NCBI GenBank assembly: GCA_029204225.1
Contig: CM055097.1
Coordinates: 4,190,620-4,250,619, forward strand
Reading direction: 5' to 3'
Source: Diphasiastrum complanatum
Taxonomy: Eukaryota; Streptophyta; Lycopodiopsida; Lycopodiales; Lycopodiaceae
DNA length: 60,000 bases
Below, piece by piece: positions 50,301 through 57,765 of the stretch. A program made the position numbers and the translations under genes. Numbering within the stretch: position 1 is the stretch's first letter; each line of letters starts with the position of its first letter. The notes beneath the pieces were generated by a model that did not search any database, had not been told where the DNA came from, and worked only from the letters and a program-made list of their open reading frames with translations.

Positions 50301-51052
50301 AGTTTCTGTATGAAAGTGTATCTCGGTTTCTAAGGGGGGCTTGAATCGGGGACCAAATTGTTTTTTGGATGCCAAGCTAACCAATTGAGCCAACCCCATT
50401 GAATGATCTCTATATGAAAATGCATCTTGGTTTCCAAGAGGGGCTTGAACTTGGAACCAAAGAAACTTTGGATGTCAAGTTAACCAACTGAGCCAGCCCT
50501 GTTGAGTTCTCTATATGTTATGTGTGTCAATTTCATTTATGATTCAATAATTTCTTCATGACAAATTGAAATCATCTGGTTTCTGTCATGAAGCATTTTC
50601 AAGACAAACTTTCGGTTGAGAAATTAATCCACACAAGAGGAGAGGAAATCGTTCTTGCAATTGTAGTTCTGACAGCAAAAATTAAGAAGAGATTAGACAA
50701 ACAGTATACTGTTATGCGATGATTGTGGACCCGTTTCAAGTGTGACGGAAATAACTAATGTTATTGCTTGTATTTGCAGACCAATCTAGCTCTAGGAGTT
50801 TGCAATACCACTGCTGCTGTTGGTAGAAATGGCAGTCTTCCAACTGCACCACCGCCAGGAATAACAGTCCCAACAGCCCCAGGAACTCCTACAAAAGGCA
50901 ACCCAGCTCTCTCTTCATCTCCGCCACCGCCATCCTCTGGTGGAACTTCTTCCAGCAATTCAGATCATTTCAAAAGCTTGCTATGTTTGCGGAATTCAAA
51001 ACTACCTTTGGGTTCTTTTGCTGGAATCGTCCTTTCGTGGATGCTAATGTGA
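28872..51052 (+). CDS. PI-PLC X domain-containing protein (plant, At5g67130-like)
   Basis: Eight coding exons (28872-28973, 30652-30765, 42629-42763, 43489-43587, 43883-44186, 44397-44620, 50204-50290, 50780-51052) join in frame to 445 residues. All introns are GT-AG. Residues 1-27 form a signal peptide (hydrophobic 14-22, cleavage likely after AHA). A Cys-rich segment (C28-C61) precedes the X domain. Catalytic-type histidines are H87 (TTHNSY) and H138 (LCHSF). The tail is Pro/Ser-rich with a hydrophobic end, suggesting a GPI anchor. The Y and C2 domains of classical PLC are absent, as usual for this plant family, whose members resemble bacterial PI-PLC. The physiological substrate is not established by sequence. 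The gene appears intact despite introns of 11.9 and 5.6 kb. The start codon is the first in-frame ATG giving a signal peptide. Confidence 0.9.
29805..30019. repeat. Three-copy ~72-bp tandem repeat
   Basis: Copies start at 29805, 29878 and 29950, each with AACT(C/T)CCTG(A/G)CTGCTGTCT and a shared AAAATGCA(T/G)AGGGTTTT block. Copies 2 and 3 are more alike than copy 1. Confidence 0.85.
30081..30345. repeat. Duplicated (GA)n plus ~85-bp flank
   Basis: (GA)n at 30081-30140 is followed by CATATTTTTTATGAGTATAG through AAAGACTTGTA. The same arrangement repeats with (GA)n at 30221-30285. This is a tandem duplication of about 145 bp, with a small deletion in the second flank. Confidence 0.85.
30652..30765 (+). 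CDS. PLC gene exon 2: Cys-rich region
   Basis: Encodes residues 35-72 with Cys at 39, 45, 51, 54 and 61 (CTSNGDCASGLYCSSC), the conserved extracellular Cys module of the family. Donor CTG|GTAACT. Confidence 0.9.
32850..32930. repeat. (GT)n(GA)n microsatellite
   Basis: About 18 bp of GT followed by about 63 bp of GA, perfect. Confidence 0.95.
33952..34052. mobile_element. Palindromic GGAAGGCCC element
   Basis: GGGGAAGGCCC near the left edge mirrors GGGCCTTCCCC at the right. Inside are further GGGCCTTCC and GGAAGGCCC words and an inverted pair CCTTGCTGG/CTAGCAAGG. It shares its word with the element at 51755-51859, which suggests two copies of one non-autonomous family. Confidence 0.5.
34585..35180. 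mobile_element. hAT-like non-autonomous element, GGACGC family
   Basis: Perfect 12-bp terminal inverted repeats CTAAGGAAGCGG / CCGCTTCCTTAG. Subterminal GGACGCG/CGTCCGG words are dense at both ends. Internally, 34713-34870 matches the end of the small plus-strand gene of the 5.76-kb hAT element and its 3' flank. It is therefore an internally deleted derivative of a larger relative. No clear target duplication: left flank CTCTTGTG, right flank (AT)n. Confidence 0.75.
34715..34792 (+). pseudogene. 3' fragment of hAT accessory gene
   Basis: Twenty-five codons ending in TAG read RANREAERERQNNAPDEGEE then SVEDP. The corresponding gene at 36674-37039 reads RANREVEQERQNNAPDEGEE, then SVEDQ. Homology continues past the stop for about 80 bp. 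Confidence 0.85.
35193..35870. mobile_element. Truncated CATAGTTGCAG element (GATTCGC family)
   Basis: Begins CATAGTTGCAGCC directly after an (AT)n tract. It contains GATTCCGGAATCGC, GAATCGC and GCGATTC words near both ends, and ends diffusely near TTGCAGCTAATCTC...GAATCGCG. The complete relative is the element at 48054-48735. The right terminal CTATG is missing. Confidence 0.6.
35380..35421. repeat. Short telomere-like TTTAGGG run
   Basis: Several TTTAGGG units, some degenerate, inside the truncated element. This is the plant-type telomere word. Too short to mean more than chance or repair filler. Confidence 0.6.
35900..35970. mobile_element. Right end of a second GGACGC-family element
   Basis: CCCGGACGCG, GACGCGCG and the terminus CCGCTTCCTTAG match the right end at 35180. 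No separate left end was found, so this is either a remnant or the outer end of an element into which others inserted. Confidence 0.65.
36674..37039 (+). pseudogene. hAT element accessory gene (charged coiled-coil protein)
   Basis: ATG 36674 (MAERIPPKPEGEARRK) to TGA 37037, 121 codons, with one internal TGA at 36800-36802. The product is very rich in Arg, Glu and Gln with heptad-like helices (residues about 12-42 and 75-105), a Pro-rich linker around residues 45-55 and an acidic tail. No known domain was recognised. A fragment of a homologous gene survives in the GGACGC-family element, so the gene is shared between families with different ends. It may assist transposition, but that is inference. 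Confidence 0.65.
37563..41426 (-). pseudogene. hAT transposase with AT-hook C-terminal extension
   Basis: Four exons are inferred: 41426-39553, 39438-39090, 39045-38878 and 38775-37563, with GT-AG junctions that keep frame for the first three. The N-terminus has a BED-type zinc finger (C33, C36, H50: RCRYCLVEF...LKGH). A Pro/Ser linker follows, then the DUF659/catalytic region with SDGWTDV and VTDNATN. C-terminal dimerisation blocks are ITWWTMFGSTYPSIQRLALR and IHTRRRNHLSVSQLERLV. The last exon adds about 400 residues: helical, acidic, Pro-rich, then two AT-hook cores (KRPGRPKG and RRGRPRR). Breaks are TAG at 41028-41030, a (GA)n-length frameshift near 38655 and another near 38455. It acts in the nucleus to cut and paste the element. 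The usual hAT protein ends after the dimerisation domain. Confidence 0.8.
41807..42427. mobile_element. 621-bp CATAG element, ACGGTTC family
   Basis: CATAGAA at the left and TTCTATG at the right, with clusters of GAACCGTGG / CCACGGTTC at both ends. It lies in (AT)n on both sides, separated from the hAT right end by only 26 bp of AT repeat. The inside has three direct copies of a TGCATCTAAATCTGACTTATT-like word (about 42001-42210) and no coding. A non-autonomous hAT-type MITE. Confidence 0.8.
42428..42512. repeat. (AT)n(GA)n microsatellite
   Basis: About 24 bp AT then about 58 bp GA, directly right of the ACGGTTC element. Confidence 0.95.
42629..42763 (+). CDS. PLC gene exon 3: first catalytic His
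   Basis: Encodes residues 73-117, LPFNKYSWLTTHNSYAIVG through SQLN. H87 is the conserved first histidine of the X domain. Donor AAT|GTAAGT. Confidence 0.92.
43489..43587 (+). CDS. PLC gene exon 4: second catalytic His
   Basis: Encodes residues 118-150, NGVRGLMLDMYDFLNDVWLC then HSF. H138 is the second catalytic-type histidine. Acceptor GTGGCGTAG, donor TTT|GTGAGT. Confidence 0.92.
43883..44186 (+). CDS. PLC gene exon 5: X-domain core
   Basis: Encodes residues 151-251 plus one base of the next codon, including NPSEIVTIFIEDYVH and ERLLVFTSIASKEASEGIAY. Acceptor TTTTACCAG, donor CAAT|GTAAGT. Confidence 0.92.
44397..44620 (+). CDS. PLC gene exon 6: X-domain end
   Basis: Encodes residues 252-326, GNGGLLPGKCTNRAESLPLN through NFLAVDFYK. 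Acceptor TTGATTGTAG, donor AAG|GTACCT. A short (GA)n (44332-44359) sits in the preceding intron. Confidence 0.92.
44678..44944 (+). other. Unidentified 88-codon frame in intron 6
   Basis: Starts 57 bases after the exon 6 donor and reads like protein (MEELVDYYSGYDDIPVATIV, then an aromatic-rich stretch and a Pro-rich end). I do not recognise it. It is not needed for the PLC frame, and relatives go straight from FYK to RSDGGG. It could be a captured gene fragment or chance. Confidence 0.3.
45028..49928 (+). mobile_element. Old Ty1/copia element inside intron 6
   Basis: Two diverged LTRs (about 45028-45387 and 49558-49928) share TGTTGGAA.., ATTGTAGGCC, CATGTTGTC/TAATGTCTT.. and GAGATTGATTG blocks in order. 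Internal pol is badly decayed, but pieces are recognisable on the plus strand: HQRFAHLGYRKLKLLHKED (GAG-pre-integrase, about 46466), RHGDEIILTSSIEG (degraded RT catalytic loop, about 47778) and EQLEFIRSLPYRQLKVS (about 49117). It sits in the same orientation as the host gene. Confidence 0.75.
48054..48735. mobile_element. 682-bp CATAG MITE, GATTCGC family
   Basis: Perfect 13-bp inverted termini CATAGTTGCAGCG / CGCTGCAACTATG with GATTCGC words inside both ends. Flanks GTCTGGGGC (left) and GTCTGGGC (right) look like an 8-bp target duplication with one extra G on the left, the size expected for hAT. The middle carries a G-rich stretch with repeated GGGGTTCGGGGG and AGCCCCC words. It is nested in the intron 6 copia element. 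Confidence 0.85.
50204..50290 (+). CDS. PLC gene exon 7
   Basis: Encodes residues 327-355, RSDGGGAFQAVDTLNGKLLC then GCGDVHECQ, a block strongly conserved in the family. Acceptor CTTTACAG, donor CAG|GTAAGA. Confidence 0.92.
50310..50510 (-). mobile_element. Tandem pair of tRNA-derived SINE-like heads
   Basis: On the minus strand, two ~97-bp units each carry an A-box-like word (TGGCTCAATTGG and TGGCTCAGTTGG) and a B-box-like word (CCGATTCAAGCC and AAGTTCAAGCC) at tRNA-like spacing. Each is followed by an AGAAACCGAGAT / GGAAACCAAGAT tail and then CATTTTCATA. This matches a pol III promoter of a plant SINE, duplicated head to tail, in intron 7. Confidence 0.65.
50780..51052 (+). CDS. PLC gene exon 8: Pro/Ser tail and C-terminus
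   Basis: Encodes residues 356-445. A Thr/Pro/Gly stretch and SSSPPPPSSGGTSSSNS suggest an extended, probably O-glycosylated spacer. The end LGSFAGIVLSWMLM is hydrophobic, as for a GPI-anchor signal, with small residues upstream. Stop TGA at 51050-51052. Acceptor TTGTATTTGCAG. Confidence 0.9.
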   Translation, partial: TNLALGVCNTTAAVGRNGSLPTAPPPGITVPTAPGTPTKGNPALSSSPPPPSSGGTSSSNSDHFKSLLCLRNSKLPLGSFAGIVLSWMLM

Positions 51053-51754
51053 GCCTTTTATTACTACAAAGGCGAGCCAAAGTAGATATAAATTCACACT
51101 CACGTCAACATTCATTATTTTGGGGTCTACATTGCCCAAAAAATTTAATTTTACATTCAATATAAAACAAGGTGATCCAAAAGATTTAATAACTCTGCCG
51201 TGTAGGATGGATTTTTGACAGCTTAATAGAATTAAAAAAAAAAAAATCATTCAATATAAAAAAAATAACACTGGTTAGAGCTATGGGCGTAAAGCCAAAT
51301 TTTTTCTTCGAACTTACTAAGAACATTTGAATTTAGAGACCTACCTTTTACATATATTGAGGAGATTTCTATCAGAAGCATTGGACTTACATTTTTGGGT
51401 GGACCATGAGGACATTCTATTAAGAGATGTACTTTTTACGTATTTTGGATATTCTACCTGTGGAATAGAACTTTACATTTTTGGTTTGCCGACTTTACAT
51501 GGCTACAAATGAATCACTGCACAGGTGGCAAGGCATGGGAGTTTTCTGAGCAGATTGAATTTTGCCTACGTAGGAACCTGCAGATTTTTTTGCAGTGTAT
51601 TTGAAGGTTGCCTTAAATGGCATAATTTTGTACTTTTGAAAATTATTACAAAAGTGCAATGTTCACTTTTTATTTTTAGAAAGGTGCACAAATCCAAACT
51701 TACTATTTTTGGAAAGTCATGTTTTAAAAAAAAAAACTTGCAGGTATTTTTGAC
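51053..51754. other. 3' flank of PLC gene
   Basis: No coding. Several A-rich runs occur but no polyadenylation signal could be chosen with confidence. Confidence 0.5.
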
Positions 51755-51859
51755 AGGAAGGCCCAGGGGCGGGGACCTTCCGCGTTTAGAGGCGCCCTCG
51801 GGCGCGGAAGGCCCCCGCCCTACTAAACGCGGAAGGCCCCCGCCCTAGGGCCTTCTCCT
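51755..51859. mobile_element. 105-bp palindromic GGAAGGCCC element
   Basis: Ends AGGAAGGCCC / GGGCCTTCTCCT, with an inner inverted pair CCGCGTTTAG / CTAAACGCGG and repeated GGAAGGCCCCCGCCCT. It is GC-rich in an AT-rich setting and can fold almost completely. Related by its word to 33952-34052. Confidence 0.65.
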
Positions 51860-54320
51860 ATACATTATTTATGCCAATCAAGGTATTTATGGAATAAAAT
51901 GATAATTTTTTGTCAAAGTCCTCAATATAGTCTCTTATTCAATAATTATTCCTAGGCTTGCTTGTTGAGTTAGCATGCAATAGTTCTAAGTATTATTTAA
52001 AGAACATTTGTTTTGATTGCTTATGTAAGTTGAATTCTATGAGTTGACTAAAAAATTGTTGTGGTTGAGGGTGGGGGGGCAAGCATAGGCAAAATATTTT
52101 GAAGAACTCCTCAAAAAGATATTGTAATCAATAAATATTCAATAAAATATTATTCTGTGAATTAAATATAGAATGCTAGTATTTAGCCTTGTACACAACA
52201 ATGGAAGGAGTGTATATGCAGCTGTGATTAAGGTTGTAATTAGTTCCCCGGCTTCATCCAAGGTAATACTTGTAGCTAGCTGATGTCTTGAATTTATTCG
52301 AATATATGACACTCTTACCAAAAGTGTGACAAACAACAACAATTGATATTAAACTTATTTATAAATAGATATGTTGAGATTTCAAACTTATTCATGAGTA
52401 GATGTGTGGAGACTTAAACTTGAAAGAAATTGTTCAATTCAAGATGTATTGCTTTTAGATTGTTTAACCTTTGCTTTGGAGTCTTGTATGTGTCTAGAGT
52501 CCATGCATAGTTTTTGTCATTTAATAGGCACCTACTCTAGGTGTTGTTTTGTCTATTTGGAAGAACAATTTTGCTAAATCCTCTAATTCAAAACTTTGCC
52601 CAAAAAATCCAAACATTTGTAGCTATCCCATGCACCAAAAGATGGAGTATGTGGGAAGATCCAAATGTTTGAAAAATGTGGCAAAATTTTGCTTCAAGTA
52701 TACTATATTAACTTCAAGACACCAAACGACAAACATAGAATGAGTTATCTTGTTGAATTATAATGATTAACCATCAAGAATCCATAGTTAAATTCTGAAG
52801 TATGATCTATAGCAATTAGAAAGATATAACTAAATCACAACTCACTTCATGTAAGGAAAGTTCGAAAAAACGTACCACACAAATAACTTTGTTTAAATTA
52901 GAATTTTGACCACACGTTGAAACCACTGTTTCAAGCATAACATCAATTTCAAATTCATGCTACAGTCAACTGATACCACTAATCATAGAAAAAAACGCTT
53001 CAAAAAAGAAAATAAGTACATCTTGTTAGTGTGAGACTATGATTTATGCTCGTCACCTTGTAAACTTTGAGATAAGCTTCTAAATCATTCATGCCAATCA
53101 CCAAAGGATGAAAATTACTTCCATACTATCTTGATTAGATGCACAACAATTTGGCCCTGATATCATTATAAAAATTCTCAAAGGTAACTTGCAATAATCA
53201 AGATATATATAATATGGAAAGCCTATAACTTGCATAACATCTTAGAGAGCTACCATGGGACAACCCTCCCTTCCAATAGATGCAATCTAACCAAGATCCA
53301 TCTCCCTCGTACAATATTATAGCTACAACTTAAGGAGAAGCCAAGAGAGCACGAAGAACTATTCTAGAAGTCTAAATGCAGGAATGAGGCCATAACATGA
53401 TTTTCCCCTTCTTGTAGGGCACCCACTATGCATGGTCTCTCACCCCCCAAGTCTTCAAAGCAAGGCAAAGCTAAAAAATTACTACTTGTCACTTCTCGTG
53501 TGTGAAAACACCCTCTTGGGTGTTTTAAACTATATGTCCTCCCTTTTAGTTTAAAAGAGTGCAATAATTTTGCTTCCATTCAGCGTCCCTCCCCCTCATG
53601 CATCAAGTGAGCTACTTTTCAGACTAGTTGCACGAAAAGCAAAAACCATGGAGTGCCACCTCTACTCTGGGCTTTGATCAATGATGATTGAACGAGGAAA
53701 CAGATTTTATGATTAAACAAATGAATGCATATGCAAACAAGATGCAGGACACCGACATTTGCACAACCCTCGTCATCTGCCTTTTCTGCATGAACCCCCT
53801 TGCTTGAAGCTCTCGCTTCAGTTCTTACCTCCTATCACTTTTTGCGCAGCCCTCAGATTAAACTACAATATCCAGAGACAGCAATATTCAATCCAATATT
53901 GTTTGTGAGTCTGCTGGTCGTGCTTTGCACGTTGAAAATCACTTTTGAAAGCGTTCAATACGGTTATCCACGACCTTGTGATGAAGCAGTCATAGAAACT
54001 GTTTAAAAGATCTCATCAACGCTTCAGAGGGTAAGAGACGCAAATCCCAATCACCAAAACAGCAGCATTTTGTACCCACTTAAACGGAATCTCATACAAA
54101 CTTTTTGTTTCACATATTAGGAACCATAAAGTGGGATAGATTGCACATAACAACCGCGAGTAACAGAATAGTAAACAGATATGGGACACAGAAACTAGCT
54201 CATGTACTTGTGTCTACGGCGAGCTTTTATCGAAAGCTATCGTGCAACAGCAATACTTGCACATGCAACACAAAATGTTGAAGTTACCCTTCTAATGGTA
54301 GGCCGTGTTGATGTCTGATT
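51860..54320. other. No gene recognised
   Basis: AT-rich with short frames and no motifs. The frame at 53800-54006 has a hydrophobic middle but no recognised family. Confidence 0.5.
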
Positions 54321-54329
54321 ATTCGGATC

Positions 54330-56550
54330 CTACACCTAAGCCACCAGGTCCCTTGAAGATATATCTTTTGTACGGATGCAGACGGGCAAGGAGGCGTATG
54401 AGATGCTGCTTGGTAGGCCATGGATCTACAAAGCATAGAGCCTGATCAACATACCTTCTGGATACCTGATATTCGGGAGAGGCAAGAAATGCATGGTTGT
54501 AAACACCTACTCAGATGTACCTGGCAGTGAGAGAGCCTCTAAACCCAAGGTCTATAAATGGGACATGTATCCAAATGAAGTCTGGGATACAATAGATGAA
54601 GAATTGATTCAAGAGGCAACCACACCACCTCCTCAACAAAGCAAAAGATCTTAGTTTTAAAAAAATCAAGTCATCGACACAAAATTAACCGAGCGACAAA
54701 AACATATGCACGAGAAGCTTAAGCAAGCAATCAAGCCATTGTCTGAACATCACAAAGACAAACCCTCTGATCAAGCTTCCACATATGGTAGCACATCCAC
54801 GTAGATGATTCTCAAAGTTTCAGAGAACTTTGTGGAACCTCCAATTGATCTCCCAAGCAAGTTCAAGGAGTTCACACTTGATGATGTAGTCATCCAGTTG
54901 CCACAACCACAACAGGAACCTACACAAGTGTCCCACAATCCTTTGAAGGACTAGCCAAAACCATACAGCTAAATCTTAAAGATCCTGATGAGGACATGGA
55001 TCACATTGTTCATATTGGTGCTCACCTCACGCCAGGTCAACTTCTTGATCTGGAAACCTTACTATGCAAATACATGGATGTATTTGCCTGGAATTATACT
55101 AAAATGAAGGGAGTCCCTCCTAAAGTAGTGGTCCATATTATACCATTAGAGGAGAACGCGAAGCCTATTCGGGCTAAGATGTACAAATGTAACCATGTTT
55201 ATCGCGAGCGGATCGATGAAGATATTAAGAAATTGCTGGATGCTGGCTTCATCTATGAAGTCTAACATACTGATTAGGTATTGCCCATTGTGGTAGTACC
55301 CAAGAAAAATGGCAAGCTTTGTATCTACGTTGATTTCAAATACCTTAACGCGGTTACAAAGAAAGACCATTTTCCCTTACCCTTAATTGTGCAGATCCTT
55401 GAGGAAATGGTAGGAGCTGAAGCTTTCAGCTTCTTAGATGGGTTTAGTGGCTATTTTTTGGTCCAAATTGCTACACAAAACCGAGTTGCCATGGAAAACG
55501 GTGTTTATGCTTATAATGTCATGCCTTTTGGCTTATGCAACGCCCCTTCCACGTTCCAACGCATCATGCAAATGGTGTCACAAGATTTGTTACATCGAAT
55601 TGTCGAGATTTATCTCAATGATTTGGGTGTACATTCTTCTACAGATAAGCACCTCAAAGCCCTTGAAAAGATATTCATTCGTTGTCGTAGGTTTGGTATT
55701 TTACTAAACCCTGAAAAATGTCAAATCTGGGTCACCCATGGGGTTGTGCTCGGACATATCATTTCAAAGGATGGCATTTCTACCGATCCTTCTAAGATCA
55801 AGGTTGTAGTTGAGATGCCTCTACCTGCAACAGTGAAGGAAGTTTACGTCTTCCTAGGCCACCACACTAACTATTACTGCATCTTCGTAATCGACTACGC
55901 CGGTAAGGCGAGACTTGTTTATTTAGTTGTGGTAGACTGAGGAACACATAAAAGCTTTTGAGGATTTGAAAATAATACTTACTACCGTACCCATACTTCG
56001 TTCCCTAGATTACATGAATGAATTCCATGTGCATACCGATGCAAGTAAGTATGCCATAGGGGGTCTCCTAGCACAACTGGACGAATATGAAAAGGATTTT
56101 CCGATACATTTCTTGAGCAAGCAATTGATGTTTGCTGAAGTAAACTATACAACAACCGAGAGAGAAGCACTGGCCATGGTCTACGCCGTACAACAACTCA
56201 GACACTATTTACTAGGCCAAACCTTTGCATTCTACACAGACCATCAGACATTGTTATATATTGTTAATAAGTCCTGTAAAACGGGACGCATAGCTCGATG
56301 GCTCTTAATACTAGAGGAACTCAATTTTCGAGTAGTCATTAGGAACGGAACACAACATTTCATGGCCGATCACCTTTCCAAACTTTCCAATGCTGAAAAG
56401 GCTGATGCACCAGTCAATGACGATCTTCCTGATGCATGCCTTTTTCAGATCGATGCCACTCCCTTATGGGTTGAGGAAATCACTCAGTTCCTACCCACAG
56501 GCAGAATCAAAGACGGCCTTGTGAAAAATTGCCTACATTGGCAAATCTAG
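54330..56550 (+). pseudogene. Ty3/gypsy pol, broken (protease end to RNase H)
   Basis: In order: EMLLGRPWIYKA (post-protease region, cut by TAG), a linker with several stops, LLCKYMDVFAWNYTKMKGVP (pre-RT), then RT from 55281 with VVPKKNGK, SFLDGFSGY and NVMPFGLCNAPSTFQR. The catalytic box reads YLND where YxDD is expected. RNase H follows in another frame (about 55938 shift): HVHTDASKYAIGGLLAQ, TTEREALAMVYAVQQLRHYL. The integrase is missing, since the sequence ends at 56550 just before a copia LTR. Stops include 55263 and 55275. Confidence 0.88.
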
Positions 56551-56581
56551 CCATGTAGAATATTGTACATTTTGTCAGTAT

Positions 56582-57132
56582 TGTTTGTTGGTTACTTGAA
56601 TGGCCAAAGTGCCACTTGTACATACACACCTAAAGTAGGTTACCACGAGTCAAGAGGAGTGGTTGTGTCTATTTGGTAGTGATTCTCTAGGCTAGGGTTT
56701 TCACATTAGGGCAAGAAAGTGGAGTCTACTTCCTTATTACATGTTGGATTTTCACCTAACTTTGCAAAGGAAGTGTGTTTTACTATGTATTCCCATTCTC
56801 CATAGTGAGAAGATAGAAACTTTTTGGAGCCTCAAGGAGAAACTCGAGTTTCCTCTCATTGTATGGTGATTATTCTTGATTTCCAATGAAACCCAGTTTT
56901 GGCACTTTGTAAACACTGTCTATAGGCCGTACTACAGCCTTATTTCCACACGTGTGGAGCTGGAATAAACTATTTGATCAATGCTTTGATTGTCTCTACT
57001 TGTTTCCTATCAAGCTGCTAAACTAGATCTTGTTTTCTGATGACTAGTTTATGATAAATTGTTTAACAAGCATACAATCACCTTGTGGATCATTCAAAGA
57101 TCCATTTATGGTCCTTAGTACTGTACTTTTCA
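56582..57132 (+). repeat. 5' LTR of right-edge copia element
   Basis: The right border is fixed by CA just before the primer-binding site. The left border is one of two TG dinucleotides at 56582 or 56586. It contains the palindrome CCACACGTGTGG near 56950. Confidence 0.6.
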
Positions 57133-57134
57133 CA

Positions 57135-57147
57135 TGGTATCAGAGCC
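57135..57147 (+). other. Primer-binding site, initiator Met tRNA type
   Basis: TGGTATCAGAGCC two bases after the LTR, typical of plant copia. Confidence 0.9.
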
Positions 57148-57765
57148 AAGTACAAGGCCATTGATCTGTGTTTGAATCTAATCCAGTTTTAGCAGGTTTT
57201 GGTGCAAAAAGCTAGTATTGGAAGGGCGAGTTGGTATCCGGGTTTTGGTGAGGGGATTTGATCCCAAACTTTTTTAGGATCAAAATCCGTACGGTTCACA
57301 CGTGTGGGCATCTCTGAACCAACATTTAATAACCCATATTCATTGGATCATAGAAAATTCATCTGGTGTCAGTTTGATGTAATTTCTGGTGCAAATCCTA
57401 GGATAAGCTACCAAGATCACTTGCCATTGATTAGTTTTGAATTTGTTTCATGATAACTAATTAATCTAGGCTGATTTCAGAACTTCTTAAAGTGGAAACC
57501 AGGTCTTGAAAGTACATCAAAGTGAATGAGAGAGATAGAGTCAGTTTTTGTCCAAGAATAGCCAAGATTGGCAAGATTTGCTTGAGTGTAGTTTTCATCT
57601 CATCTTATCTTCATTCCAGCTTGTGAGGGAGTGATAGAACTGTGATTACAAATCCATCTGTTGGATTGGAAGTCAACATTTGAGTGAAACACTGAAAGTT
57701 AGAAACCTTTGTGAGTTTCAGGTCCAAACAAATCTATATCTTGTGTGTAGAATCTTGCTAGTAAG

